Assembly (NCBI RefSeq): GCF_010894435.1
Contig: NZ_JAAIXZ010000017.1
Location: forward strand, 62,001-126,000
Direction of reading: 5' to 3'
From: Pyxidicoccus trucidator
Lineage (GTDB): Bacteria > Myxococcota > Myxococcia > Myxococcales > Myxococcaceae
Length of the DNA: 64,000 bases
Shown here piece after piece: positions 55,917 through 64,000 of the stretch (positions are counted from its first letter, which is position 1; every line of letters begins with the position of its first letter). A program made the translations under genes and the position numbers. The notes under the pieces were generated by a model. The model had not been told where the DNA came from and ran no database searches. It saw nothing but the letters and a program-made list of their open reading frames with translations.

Positions 55917-57020
55917 CTAGGCGCGCGAGCCGGGTTGCTTGCCGAGGACCTTCATCACCGCCTGCAGGTCCTCCCACGCCTTGCGCTTCTCCGCCGGGCT
56001 GCGCAGGAGGTACGCCGGGTGGAAGGTGGGCATGAGCTGGATGCCCTCGTACGTGCGCCAGTTGCCGCGCAGGCGGGTGATGGCCGTGCTGTCCCGCAGC
56101 AGCGTCTGCGCCGCGAACTTGCCCAGCGCCACCACCACCTTCGGCTGGATGGCCGCCAGCTGCGCGCGCAGGAACGGCTCGCACGAGGCAATCTCCTCCG
56201 GCTCCGGGTTGCGGTTGCCGGGCGGCCGGCACTTCACGACGTTGCAGATGTAGACGTCGTCGCGACGGAAGCCCATGGCCTCAATCATCTTCGTCAGCAG
56301 CTCACCCGCCGCGCCGACGAAGGGGACGCCTTGCAGGTCCTCGTTCTCCCCCGGGCCCTCGCCCACGAAGACGAGCTCCGCGCGCGGGTTGCCCGAGCCG
56401 AAGACGATGTTCTTGCGCGTGCTGCACAGCTTGCAGCGCTGGCAGTCGCCCAGCTCGCGGCGAATCTCATCCAGCGTGGGCCGGTCTCCGGTCCCCATTC
56501 CCGGCAGCCGACCCGGGGCGTGAGGCGCCTGCTGCGGCACGTCCGCGAGCAGGCCCGCCCCACCCACGGGCGGAGTGCGCGAAGCCGGGCCCCGCGCGGA
56601 CAGGGGCGAGCCGGTGGGCGCGGTGGCCGCCGGGCGCATCGGAGCATCGCCGGGGCTGCTGGACGTGGAAGGGCCAGGCCGAGCCATGGGCCCGGTGACC
56701 GCCGGGCGCATCGGAGCATCGCCGGGGCTGCTGGACGTAGAGGGTCCAGGGCGAGCCATGGGCCGGGCGTCCGGGACAGCGCTCGGGGGCCGGGCAGGGA
56801 CAGCGGCAGGGCGGCCCGCCGCGGTGCCGGAGTCCGGAGCCCCGTTGCCCCGGGCCAGGATGGAGCGGAGCGAAGGCGCGGAGCGCTGGAGCTCGGATGC
56901 CGCCTTCGCGTCAATCATCAGCACACGGCCGCCGGCCTCCTCCTGCCACAGCAGATGGCGGCGCACCTCGTCCAGCACGGAGCTCAGTTCCTGCGAGGAG
57001 TCGAGGGAGTCGTCGTTCAC
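55917..57020 (-). CDS. Family 4 uracil-DNA glycosylase with repeated N-terminal linker
   Basis: A 367-residue protein if read from the GTG that gives MNDDSLDSSQELSSVLDEV; a TTG 132 bases earlier would lengthen it by 44 low-complexity residues. The C-terminal 200 residues are a family 4 (Fe-S) uracil-DNA glycosylase: CQRCKLCSTRKN (two of the four cluster Cys), VFVGEGPGENEDLQG, the CNVVKCRPPGNRNPEPEE pair and FHPAYLLRSPAEKRKAW. The region before the enzyme is a long, probably disordered Pro/Ser/Ala linker that contains two tandem copies of a 24-residue unit. Removes uracil from DNA. The gene lies downstream of coaBC on the same strand. Confidence 0.87.
   Translation of the reverse strand: MNDDSLDSSQELSSVLDEVRRHLLWQEEAGGRVLMIDAKAASELQRSAPSLRSILARGNGAPDSGTAAGRPAAVPARPPSAVPDARPMARPGPSTSSSPGDAPMRPAVTGPMARPGPSTSSSPGDAPMRPAATAPTGSPLSARGPASRTPPVGGAGLLADVPQQAPHAPGRLPGMGTGDRPTLDEIRRELGDCQRCKLCSTRKNIVFGSGNPRAELVFVGEGPGENEDLQGVPFVGAAGELLTKMIEAMGFRRDDVYICNVVKCRPPGNRNPEPEEIASCEPFLRAQLAAIQPKVVVALGKFAAQTLLRDSTAITRLRGNWRTYEGIQLMPTFHPAYLLRSPAEKRKAWEDLQAVMKVLGKQPGSRA
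56627..56767. repeat. Two tandem 72-bp repeats in the uracil-DNA glycosylase linker
   Basis: Copy 1 is 56627-56698 and copy 2 is 56699-56767, about 94% identical where they align. The unit is a multiple of three and codes for the linker sequence around MARPGPSTSSSPGDAPMRP twice, so copy-number change would keep the frame. Confidence 0.9.
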
Positions 57021-57224
57021 GTTGACTGGATCGGTAGCGGAGGAAGGGGGCGGGCGCAAGGAAGCGGCCGGCGGAGGCGTCAGTACGCTTACCGCAGGGG
57101 CGAGCCCGGCGTCACTCCCGGAGTCGTCCGCTCCTCTGGCGGAGGCCCGCAACCCCCTGTCCCGGAAGCGCTGCTCACAGTGTGGGCAGAACGCTCGTGT
57201 GGCGAGGGCTCCAAGCCCGGCACC

Positions 57225-58445
57225 CTACCGCCGGGGCACGAGCAACAGCTCGAGGATGGCGCGCGCCACCTCGTGCTTCGTGCCCTGCAGCTCCCGCTGC
57301 ATGCCCGCGCGCGTCAGCACCGTCACGCGGTTGGTGTCCGTGCCGAAGCCCGCGCCAGGGGCCGTCACGTCGTTGGCGACGATGGCGTCCAGCCCCTTGC
57401 GCTCCAGTTTCTCCCGCGCATGCTCCAGCACCCGCTCCGTCTCCGCAGCGAAGCCCACCAGCAGGGGCCGCTTCGCGATCGCGGAGACCTTGCGCGACGC
57501 CTCCGCCAGCACGTCCGGCGTGCGCACCAGCCGCAGGGACTCCAGCGAGGAGGCCGGGCCCTTCTTCACCTTCTGCTCCGCGCGAGTCTCCGGCCGCCAG
57601 TCACTCACCGCCGCGGTGGCGATGAAGGCGTCCACCGTCTCCACCCGCGACAGCACCTCGCGCGCCATGTCGTCCGCGCTCACCGCGTCCACCACCGTCA
57701 GCCCGCCCCGGTCCACCGGGCCCACCGGGCCGAGCACCACCGTGACCTCGGCTCCCAGCCCCCGCGCCGCATGCGCGAGCGCCAGCCCCATCTTCCCCGT
57801 GGACGGATTGGAGATGAACCGCACCGGGTCCAGGAACTCTCGTGTGGGGCCCGCCGTCAGCAGCACCTTCTTGCCAGCCAGCGGCCCCGCTCCGAAGCGC
57901 GCCGCCACCGCCGCGACGATGTTGGGCACGTCCGCGAGCCGCCCCTCGCCCACGTCACCGCAGGCCAGCAGCCCCGCGCCCGGCCCCACCTGCGTGAAGC
58001 GGGGGTGCGCCAGCAGCGCCGCCACGTTCTCCTGCGTCATCGCGTTGTCCCACATCGCCACGTTCATCGCCGGGGCCAGCACCACCGGGCCCCGGAAGGC
58101 CAGCAGTGACGTCGTCACCGCGTCGTTCGCCATGCCCACCCGCAGCCGCGCCAGCAGGTCCGCCGTGGCGGGGGCCACCACGAAGGCCTCCGCCCACCGC
58201 GCCAGGTCCAGGTGACCGAAGTTCCCCTCCTGTGCCGGGTCGAAGTAGTCCGTGAGCACCGGGTGGCCGCTGAGCGCCTGGAAGGTGAGCGGGGTGACGA
58301 ACTGCCGCGCGGCCTCCGTCATGGCCACCCGCACCTCGGCCCCGGCGCGCCCCAGCTCACGCACCAGCTCGCACGCCTTGTATGCCGCGATGCCGCCGCC
58401 CACACCGACGACCACCCGCCGGCCCTTCAGTGCCGTTACGTCCAT
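57225..58445 (-). CDS. coaBC: Bifunctional phosphopantothenoylcysteine synthetase/decarboxylase
   Basis: A 406-residue fusion that makes 4'-phosphopantetheine for coenzyme A. The CoaC half has the FMN-site His in FGHLDLARWAEAFVVAPATA, Asn in APAMNVAMWDN and the reactive Cys in GLLACGDVGEGRL. The CoaB half shows VLLTAGPTREFLDPVRFISN followed by the nucleotide-binding NPSTGKMGLALAH region, then AAVSDWRP. The start was taken at the ATG giving MDVTALKGRRVVVGVGGG. It is followed on the same strand by the uracil-DNA glycosylase. Confidence 0.96.
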   Translation of the reverse strand: MDVTALKGRRVVVGVGGGIAAYKACELVRELGRAGAEVRVAMTEAARQFVTPLTFQALSGHPVLTDYFDPAQEGNFGHLDLARWAEAFVVAPATADLLARLRVGMANDAVTTSLLAFRGPVVLAPAMNVAMWDNAMTQENVAALLAHPRFTQVGPGAGLLACGDVGEGRLADVPNIVAAVAARFGAGPLAGKKVLLTAGPTREFLDPVRFISNPSTGKMGLALAHAARGLGAEVTVVLGPVGPVDRGGLTVVDAVSADDMAREVLSRVETVDAFIATAAVSDWRPETRAEQKVKKGPASSLESLRLVRTPDVLAEASRKVSAIAKRPLLVGFAAETERVLEHAREKLERKGLDAIVANDVTAPGAGFGTDTNRVTVLTRAGMQRELQGTKHEVARAILELLLVPRR

Positions 58446-58507
58446 GCGGCTTCCTAATGCGCACGCCCGCTGGCTCGCAACCCAGGCCGCACGGTGGTGC
58501 CACCGCG

Positions 58508-61483
58508 TCAACGGCCCAGCGCCACCTCGCCACGTGTGGGCACGTCCACCGCGCGCACCTCCGGCCCACCCGGCGTCTCCACGTGGAAGTGGCTCCACAC
58601 GAGAGTGTAGCGCCCCGGCGGCAGCCCGCTGAACACCACCTGCTCACCGCGCGGCTGGTACACGAGCTGCGCCCAGCGCGAGCGCATCAGCGCCGTGGCC
58701 GGAGGGTTGCCCACGCTGCCCACCTCGCCCGCCACCAGCCACAGCGCCTTGCCTCGCTCGGGCTTGAGCTGCACGGTGAGGGACGCGGTGCCCGGCGCGG
58801 GCCCCAGGTCCAGGTGCATCTCCGCGCCGTCCACCTGGACCACGAGCGCCAGCTCTCCGGAGAACTCGCGGTTGGGGCCCAGCATGAAGCGGTAGTTGCC
58901 CGGCGACACCTCCACGCTGTAGCCGCCGTCCGGCCCGGTGACGATGGTGAGCGGCTCGCTGCGGTCGCCATTCACCGCCTCCACCTCGATGCCGGCCGCG
59001 GGACGCCCGTCCGCCGAGTACACCCTGCCGCTCAGCCGCGTCGCCTGCCGGAGCGTCAGCTCCACCGGGCCGCGTGAGCCACGCTCCATGGACTGCGTCC
59101 CGCTCAGTCGGCCCTTGCGCGCGGACACGGTGAAGCGCGGCACGTAGGGCGGGCTGGCCAGCGTGAAGCCGCCGTCCGGGCCCGACATCACGGACTCGTC
59201 GCACACGTCACACGTCACCACCGCGTCCGCCACCGGCGCGCCCGCCGTGTCGCGCACCAGGCCGGAGACGCTGGGCAGCTTCTGCAGCACCAGGTCGCCC
59301 AGGTCCGGAGCCGCCGGCCGGTCCACCATCGTCGGCTCGTAGCCCGGCGCATCCACCGCGGCGATGATGCGCTCGCCCGCGGTGGCCAGCGGCAGCTCGA
59401 AGCGGCCGTCCGGGCTGTTCACCTCGTGCTCGTCCACGCGGAAGCGCCGCACCGGCGCACCGTCGTCGCCCACGACGCGGCCCCGGAAGACGTCGCGGCG
59501 CTTGAGCACCACCCGCACCGGAGGGCCACCCGCCTTGCCCTCCGCGCGCTCCACCTGGTCATAGCCCGTGTGCTTCGCCTCCAGACGGTAGCCCCGGTCC
59601 GGCCGCAACGAGCGGAACTCGAAGTGGCCGCGCGCGTCGCTCTGCACCGGCTCGGCGCCGCGAGGCACCACCACCAGCGTGGCCCCGGCCACCGGAGCCC
59701 CCTGCCCGTCCACCACCTCGCCCGTCAGCGGCGCCCCGGGCTTCAGCTCCGCTTCCAGCTTCAGCGTCTGCCCGTCCTCCAGCGTCACCTGCTTGCGGTC
59801 CGAGGGCAGGTAGTCCGGGTGCGAGGCCATCATCCAGTACGTCCCCGCCGGCATGCCCCGCATGGGCACCACGCCGTCCGAGCCCGACGCACGGTCGCTC
59901 CGGAAGATGCCCTCCTGCTCCACCCACAGCACCACGTCCGCGCCCTCCACCCGGCGGCCCGCGGACGACACCGTCACCTCCAGCGCCGCGCGAGGCTCCA
60001 GCGCCAGCTGCACTCCGCTGGCCGGCGCCGTCACCTTCACCTGCCCGCCACCCCACTCCGAGTGGTGCGCGTGCAGTTCGTAGAGGCCGGCCGTGGGCAC
60101 CTGCGCCACGAAGCGGCCATCCGCGTCCGCCAGCACCGTCTCGCCGGTGGGCTGCACCAGCACGGAGACGCGCGGCGCGGGCCGGCCATACTCGTCCATC
60201 ACCTGGCCGCTGATGAGCGTGGCGCGCTCCATCTCCAGCTCCAGCGTCGTCTCGCCCTGCACCACCTTCGCCGGCAGCTGCGCGTCGCGGAAGCCCTCCG
60301 CGTGGCCCTCCAGCACGTAGTCACCCGCGGCCAGCGGCCCCAGCTCCGCCATCGCCCCGGTGGCGACGCGCTCGCGGCGGATGAGGTCGCCCCGGGTGGT
60401 GCGCAGCAGCAGCTCCGGCTGGGGCACCGGCTCACCCTGCTCGTCCACCACGGTGACGAGCAGCTTGCCGGCGACCTCCAGCTCCAGCGTCACCTGGGTG
60501 ACGCGCGCTTCCAGCGTCAGCGTGCGCGGCGCGGCGCCCAGCCCGGGGGCCTCGGCCGTCACCACCACCTCGTCGGGGAACAGGCCGGTGAAGCGCAGCG
60601 GCTCGCCCTCGGTGCGCAGCTCGCGCGACAGGTGGTCCGCGCGCAGGCGCACCGTGGCCGCGGCGGGCTCGCCGTTCCGCGTGACGCGCACCTCCAGCGT
60701 GCGCGCGGGCGTCAGCTTCAGGCGCACCGGCTGCGGGCCCGCCTCCACCTGCGGCTCCACCGCGGGCAGGTAGCCCTCGGCCGTGGCCAGCACGTAGAAG
60801 GGCCCCTCTCCGAGTCCCTCCAGCGAGAAGACGCCGTCCGCGCCCGCCGTCGCCTCGAAAGGCAGCGGCACGCGGCGCGACACCGCGTGGACGCGCGCGC
60901 CCCGCACCGGCTGGCCCGCGTCGTCCACCACCTGCCCGCCGATGCTCCGCAGCGGCGGGAGGAACAGCTCCACCGGGTCTCCGGGCGCGGCCCGCTCGCG
61001 CAGCGCCACGCCCAGCCCCGGCGCCTTCGCCCAGACGGAGAAGGAGACTCCCGCCAGGTGCTCGAAGCGGAAGCGTCCCTGCGCGTCCGTCGTCGTCGTG
61101 GCGCGGGGGGTGAGAAAGCCGTGTTGGTGCTCGAAGAAGGTGAGCGTTTGCAGCGACGTCTCGCGTGCCTGGCAGGACAGCAGCGCCTGCTGGCACTCGT
61201 CGCAGCGGACGTCCGCGAGCGTCTTCTCCGCGCTGGCCGCCAGCGACACCTCTGCACCCGACACCGGACGTCCCGAGGCGTCCAGCACACGGCCCGTCAG
61301 GGCGAGCCCTTCATCGGCTCCGGAGGACACCTCCACCGCGGAGAACGCGGGGAGCGCCGTCGCCTTCGGCGTCTCGGACGTGGCGCCAGAAGTCCGGGAG
61401 CTGGAGTCCGGGCCCGACGCATACCAGGCAGCAGCCGCCACCAGCAGAGCCGCCGTCAACCCTATGAGGATCCAGTTGCGCAT
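58508..61483 (-). CDS. Large exported protein with carboxypeptidase-regulatory-like repeats
   Basis: A 991-residue protein with an N-terminal signal or anchor (ILIGLTAALLVAAAAWYA). It is built from about nine carboxypeptidase-regulatory-like (CarboxypepD_reg) beta-sandwich domains of 80-90 residues, each with a start such as LTGRVLDASGRPVSGAEVSL, GGQVVDDAGQPVRGARV or GQVMDEYGRPAPRVSVL and an FRFEHLAG- or FEFRSLRP-type strand. There is one CDECQQALLSC cluster near residue 105. Such proteins are surface or periplasmic structural proteins; a specific role cannot be inferred. The ATG giving MRNWILIG was taken, dropping 16 upstream residues. Confidence 0.83.
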   Translation of the reverse strand: MRNWILIGLTAALLVAAAAWYASGPDSSSRTSGATSETPKATALPAFSAVEVSSGADEGLALTGRVLDASGRPVSGAEVSLAASAEKTLADVRCDECQQALLSCQARETSLQTLTFFEHQHGFLTPRATTTTDAQGRFRFEHLAGVSFSVWAKAPGLGVALRERAAPGDPVELFLPPLRSIGGQVVDDAGQPVRGARVHAVSRRVPLPFEATAGADGVFSLEGLGEGPFYVLATAEGYLPAVEPQVEAGPQPVRLKLTPARTLEVRVTRNGEPAAATVRLRADHLSRELRTEGEPLRFTGLFPDEVVVTAEAPGLGAAPRTLTLEARVTQVTLELEVAGKLLVTVVDEQGEPVPQPELLLRTTRGDLIRRERVATGAMAELGPLAAGDYVLEGHAEGFRDAQLPAKVVQGETTLELEMERATLISGQVMDEYGRPAPRVSVLVQPTGETVLADADGRFVAQVPTAGLYELHAHHSEWGGGQVKVTAPASGVQLALEPRAALEVTVSSAGRRVEGADVVLWVEQEGIFRSDRASGSDGVVPMRGMPAGTYWMMASHPDYLPSDRKQVTLEDGQTLKLEAELKPGAPLTGEVVDGQGAPVAGATLVVVPRGAEPVQSDARGHFEFRSLRPDRGYRLEAKHTGYDQVERAEGKAGGPPVRVVLKRRDVFRGRVVGDDGAPVRRFRVDEHEVNSPDGRFELPLATAGERIIAAVDAPGYEPTMVDRPAAPDLGDLVLQKLPSVSGLVRDTAGAPVADAVVTCDVCDESVMSGPDGGFTLASPPYVPRFTVSARKGRLSGTQSMERGSRGPVELTLRQATRLSGRVYSADGRPAAGIEVEAVNGDRSEPLTIVTGPDGGYSVEVSPGNYRFMLGPNREFSGELALVVQVDGAEMHLDLGPAPGTASLTVQLKPERGKALWLVAGEVGSVGNPPATALMRSRWAQLVYQPRGEQVVFSGLPPGRYTLVWSHFHVETPGGPEVRAVDVPTRGEVALGR

Positions 61484-61594
61484 GCGCACGCCGCGAGGAC
61501 CATAACGCGCGGTCGGGCCCGGAACGGGCAATTCCCGATGGAAATTCCGGACGCGTCCTTTCTCGGACGCTCCCCGGGCCGTCAGTCCCGCGCG

Positions 61595-61816
61595 TTAGTG
61601 CTTGTCCTCGAGCGCGCCCAGCCGCTGCTGCACGGACTCCAGGGTCGACTTCATGGAGTCCATGGCCACGCGCATGCACGCCAGCTGGGCGATGGCGGAG
61701 CCCAGGCTGGACGAGAGGAACCTCACGTCCGTCTGGGCTCCCCGCAGCTCCTTCCGCAGCTCCGCCACCTCGCCCAGGAACTGCACCACCACATCCCCAC
61801 CCGCCGCCCTCGCCAT
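61595..61816 (-). CDS. Small coiled-coil protein
   Basis: A 73-residue protein with heptad-like leucines, probably one or two helices forming a coiled coil (VAELRKELRGAQTDVRFLSS and LESVQQRLGALEDKH), and a single Cys in LACMRVAM. GGAGGG lies just before the ATG. It may be co-transcribed with the PP2C gene upstream, 46 bases away. No family is recognised. Confidence 0.6.
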   Translation of the reverse strand: MARAAGGDVVVQFLGEVAELRKELRGAQTDVRFLSSSLGSAIAQLACMRVAMDSMKSTLESVQQRLGALEDKH

Positions 61817-61862
61817 ACGCCCTCCAGGAATGGAACGCCGCGAGGGTACGCGGGCCGTCTGA

Positions 61863-63137
<1,275 letters not shown>

Positions 63138-63207
63138 CGCGAACACTCCCGTGTGTGACAGAGGGCGACTCCGCACGTTACGCAGGCCGCCGAAGACGTG
63201 GCAAGGC

Positions 63208-63720
63208 TCAGGGAGCCATCCTCACGGTCAGCATCCGGAGAAAACCGCTGGCCGTGTAGAAGGCCACCTCTACCTGGCCGAAGCGCAGGCGGGCACCATC
63301 CTCCACCGGCCTGGCCCGCCGGGGGGTAAGCCGCGCCCCTCCCAGCCAGGAGCCGTTCTTGGAGCCGGCGTCCGTCAGGAGGAACCCCTCCTGACCCTCC
63401 TCGCGGGCAAACCACGCGTGAAACCGGGACACACTCCCGTCGTCCAGAATCACGTCGTTGTTGCCCGTGCGCCCCACCGTGATTCCCCGGCCGAAGGCAT
63501 TCGTCCGGGACTTCAGCACCGGGAACACCACCGACTCGCTCGCACCCAGCGTGGGAGCGCCCGCGTTCGTCACCGTCTTCAGCCGGTACTCCTCCTCGCC
63601 CTCGGCCCCGCGCGCGACGGCGGGCGGAGCGAAGACGAGCAGCGCGGGCGGCAACTGGCGCTCGAACTCGCCGCGATTGCGCAGGTACCGCGAGACATGG
63701 GCGCTGAGCGGCTCGGACAT
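63208..63720 (-). CDS. FHA domain protein
   Basis: A 170-residue protein. Residues about 65-155 form an FHA domain with the phosphothreonine-binding set: GITVGRTGNNDVILDD (Arg after Gly-Arg), SVSRFHAWF and LTDAGSKNGSWL. There is an N-terminal helical part of about 60 residues and no other domain. FHA proteins bind phosphorylated partners of Ser/Thr kinases; the PP2C gene that follows could remove the same marks. The ATG giving MSEPLSAHV was chosen as the likely start; a longer form adds 12 residues. The two genes are 70 bases apart on the same strand. Confidence 0.9.
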   Translation of the reverse strand: MSEPLSAHVSRYLRNRGEFERQLPPALLVFAPPAVARGAEGEEEYRLKTVTNAGAPTLGASESVVFPVLKSRTNAFGRGITVGRTGNNDVILDDGSVSRFHAWFAREEGQEGFLLTDAGSKNGSWLGGARLTPRRARPVEDGARLRFGQVEVAFYTASGFLRMLTVRMAP

Positions 63721-63768
63721 ACCAAGGGTGCGGGTAGAAGATGTCAGCGAGTGCACTCTACGCGGAGT

Positions 63769-64000
63769 CTAGCGCCAATCCACGAATAACCCGACCATCG
63801 GGCCACCGACGAAGTAGCGGCCGAGGCTGCGGCGCTTGAGGCCGAAGGGCTCGGAGTAGCCCACCGCGAGGCCCACCGCCGTCGCGCCGAGCTGGTAGCC
63901 CAGGTGGATGCGGCCCTCGACGATGCCGGCCGAGCGGTGGTCCGCGGGGAGGCCCCCATCGAAGTGGGCGCCATAGAAGACGGGGCCGCCCGTCACCTGG
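63769..64000 (-). CDS. Probable outer-membrane protein, 5' end outside window
   Basis: The last 70-odd residues of a protein that continues past the right edge; the frame is open to the end. The visible part (VFYGAHFDGGLPADHRSAG, IHLGYQLGATAVGLAVGYS, YFVGGPMVGLFVDWR) has alternating hydrophobic residues and many Gly and aromatic residues, and ends in an aromatic residue two places from the C-terminus, as in beta-barrel outer-membrane proteins. Nothing more specific can be said from this fragment. Confidence 0.6.
   Translation of the reverse strand, partial: QVTGGPVFYGAHFDGGLPADHRSAGIVEGRIHLGYQLGATAVGLAVGYSEPFGLKRRSLGRYFVGGPMVGLFVDWR

Noticed and set aside
57152..57222. Zinc-ribbon-like FCPHCEQRF just upstream of the uracil-DNA glycosylase frame
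   Set aside because: The open stretch has no start codon between the coaBC stop and the TTG, and only one CxxC pair. A similar CxxC appears on the other strand by base symmetry, so it is most likely chance.

Overview
The window reads as chromosomal DNA of a myxobacterium, most likely a Myxococcaceae member (Myxococcus, Pyxidicoccus or Corallococcus type). This is inferred from the very high G+C, the strong G/C preference at third codon positions, the Ser/Thr kinase next to an FHA-linked sigma-54 activator, the PP2C and FHA proteins, many secreted repeat proteins, and the mix of housekeeping genes. No rRNA, tRNA, CRISPR array or insertion sequence was seen. Genes cover about 95% of the sequence.

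Region by region. 1-6.7 kb: the end of a TPR protein, a Ser/Thr protein kinase, a convergent FHA-sigma54 activator, the shattered remains of a metallo-beta-lactamase-fold RNase-like gene, a peptidoglycan peptidase with two binding modules, an RclC/YkgB-like membrane protein and a small sigma factor. 6.8-12.4 kb: a 1520-residue protein of unknown function, a glutathione transferase with foreign-looking codon use, and a small repeat protein. 12.7-18.4 kb: a secreted beta-propeller/VWD protein, a lipoprotein-like protein with one CxxCH motif, and a LemA protein whose C-terminus resembles PilP. 18.4-24.5 kb: a 768-residue unknown, a YdeP-type molybdopterin oxidoreductase and a BON protein with a long charged leader. 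24.7-28.4 kb: histidine degradation (hutU, an embedded outer-membrane-type lipoprotein, hutI). 28.4-30.6 kb: a class II glutamine amidotransferase and a pentapeptide-repeat protein.

30.6-41.2 kb is a housekeeping block on the minus strand: tilS, ftsH, folP, glmM, pdxJ, acpS, nnr, tsaE. A pirin gene on the plus strand interrupts it. cdaA and ybbR, which sit between folP and glmM in many bacteria, are absent. 41.2-44.4 kb holds a structured intergenic region with an orphan terminator, two tandem ribbon-helix-helix-like genes, a ChaN-fold protein and a CpxP/Spy-like periplasmic protein.

44.4-53.9 kb carries most of the lysine 3-keto degradation pathway: kdd (3,5-diaminohexanoate dehydrogenase), kamD and kamE (beta-lysine 5,6-aminomutase), kal and kce, in which the kamD-to-kce genes overlap or nearly abut. 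An exported protein of unknown function sits between kamD and kamE. A periplasmic catalase and ankyrin pair lies between kdd and kamD on the other strand. kamA was not seen. An SDR and a methyltransferase follow. 54-64 kb: a secreted unknown, an esterase, a family 4 uracil-DNA glycosylase with a repeated linker, coaBC, a large carboxypeptidase-regulatory-domain protein, a small coiled-coil protein, a PP2C phosphatase fused to a cyclic-nucleotide-binding domain, an FHA protein, and the end of a probable outer-membrane protein.

All assignments come from reading motifs and gene order. No database search was run.
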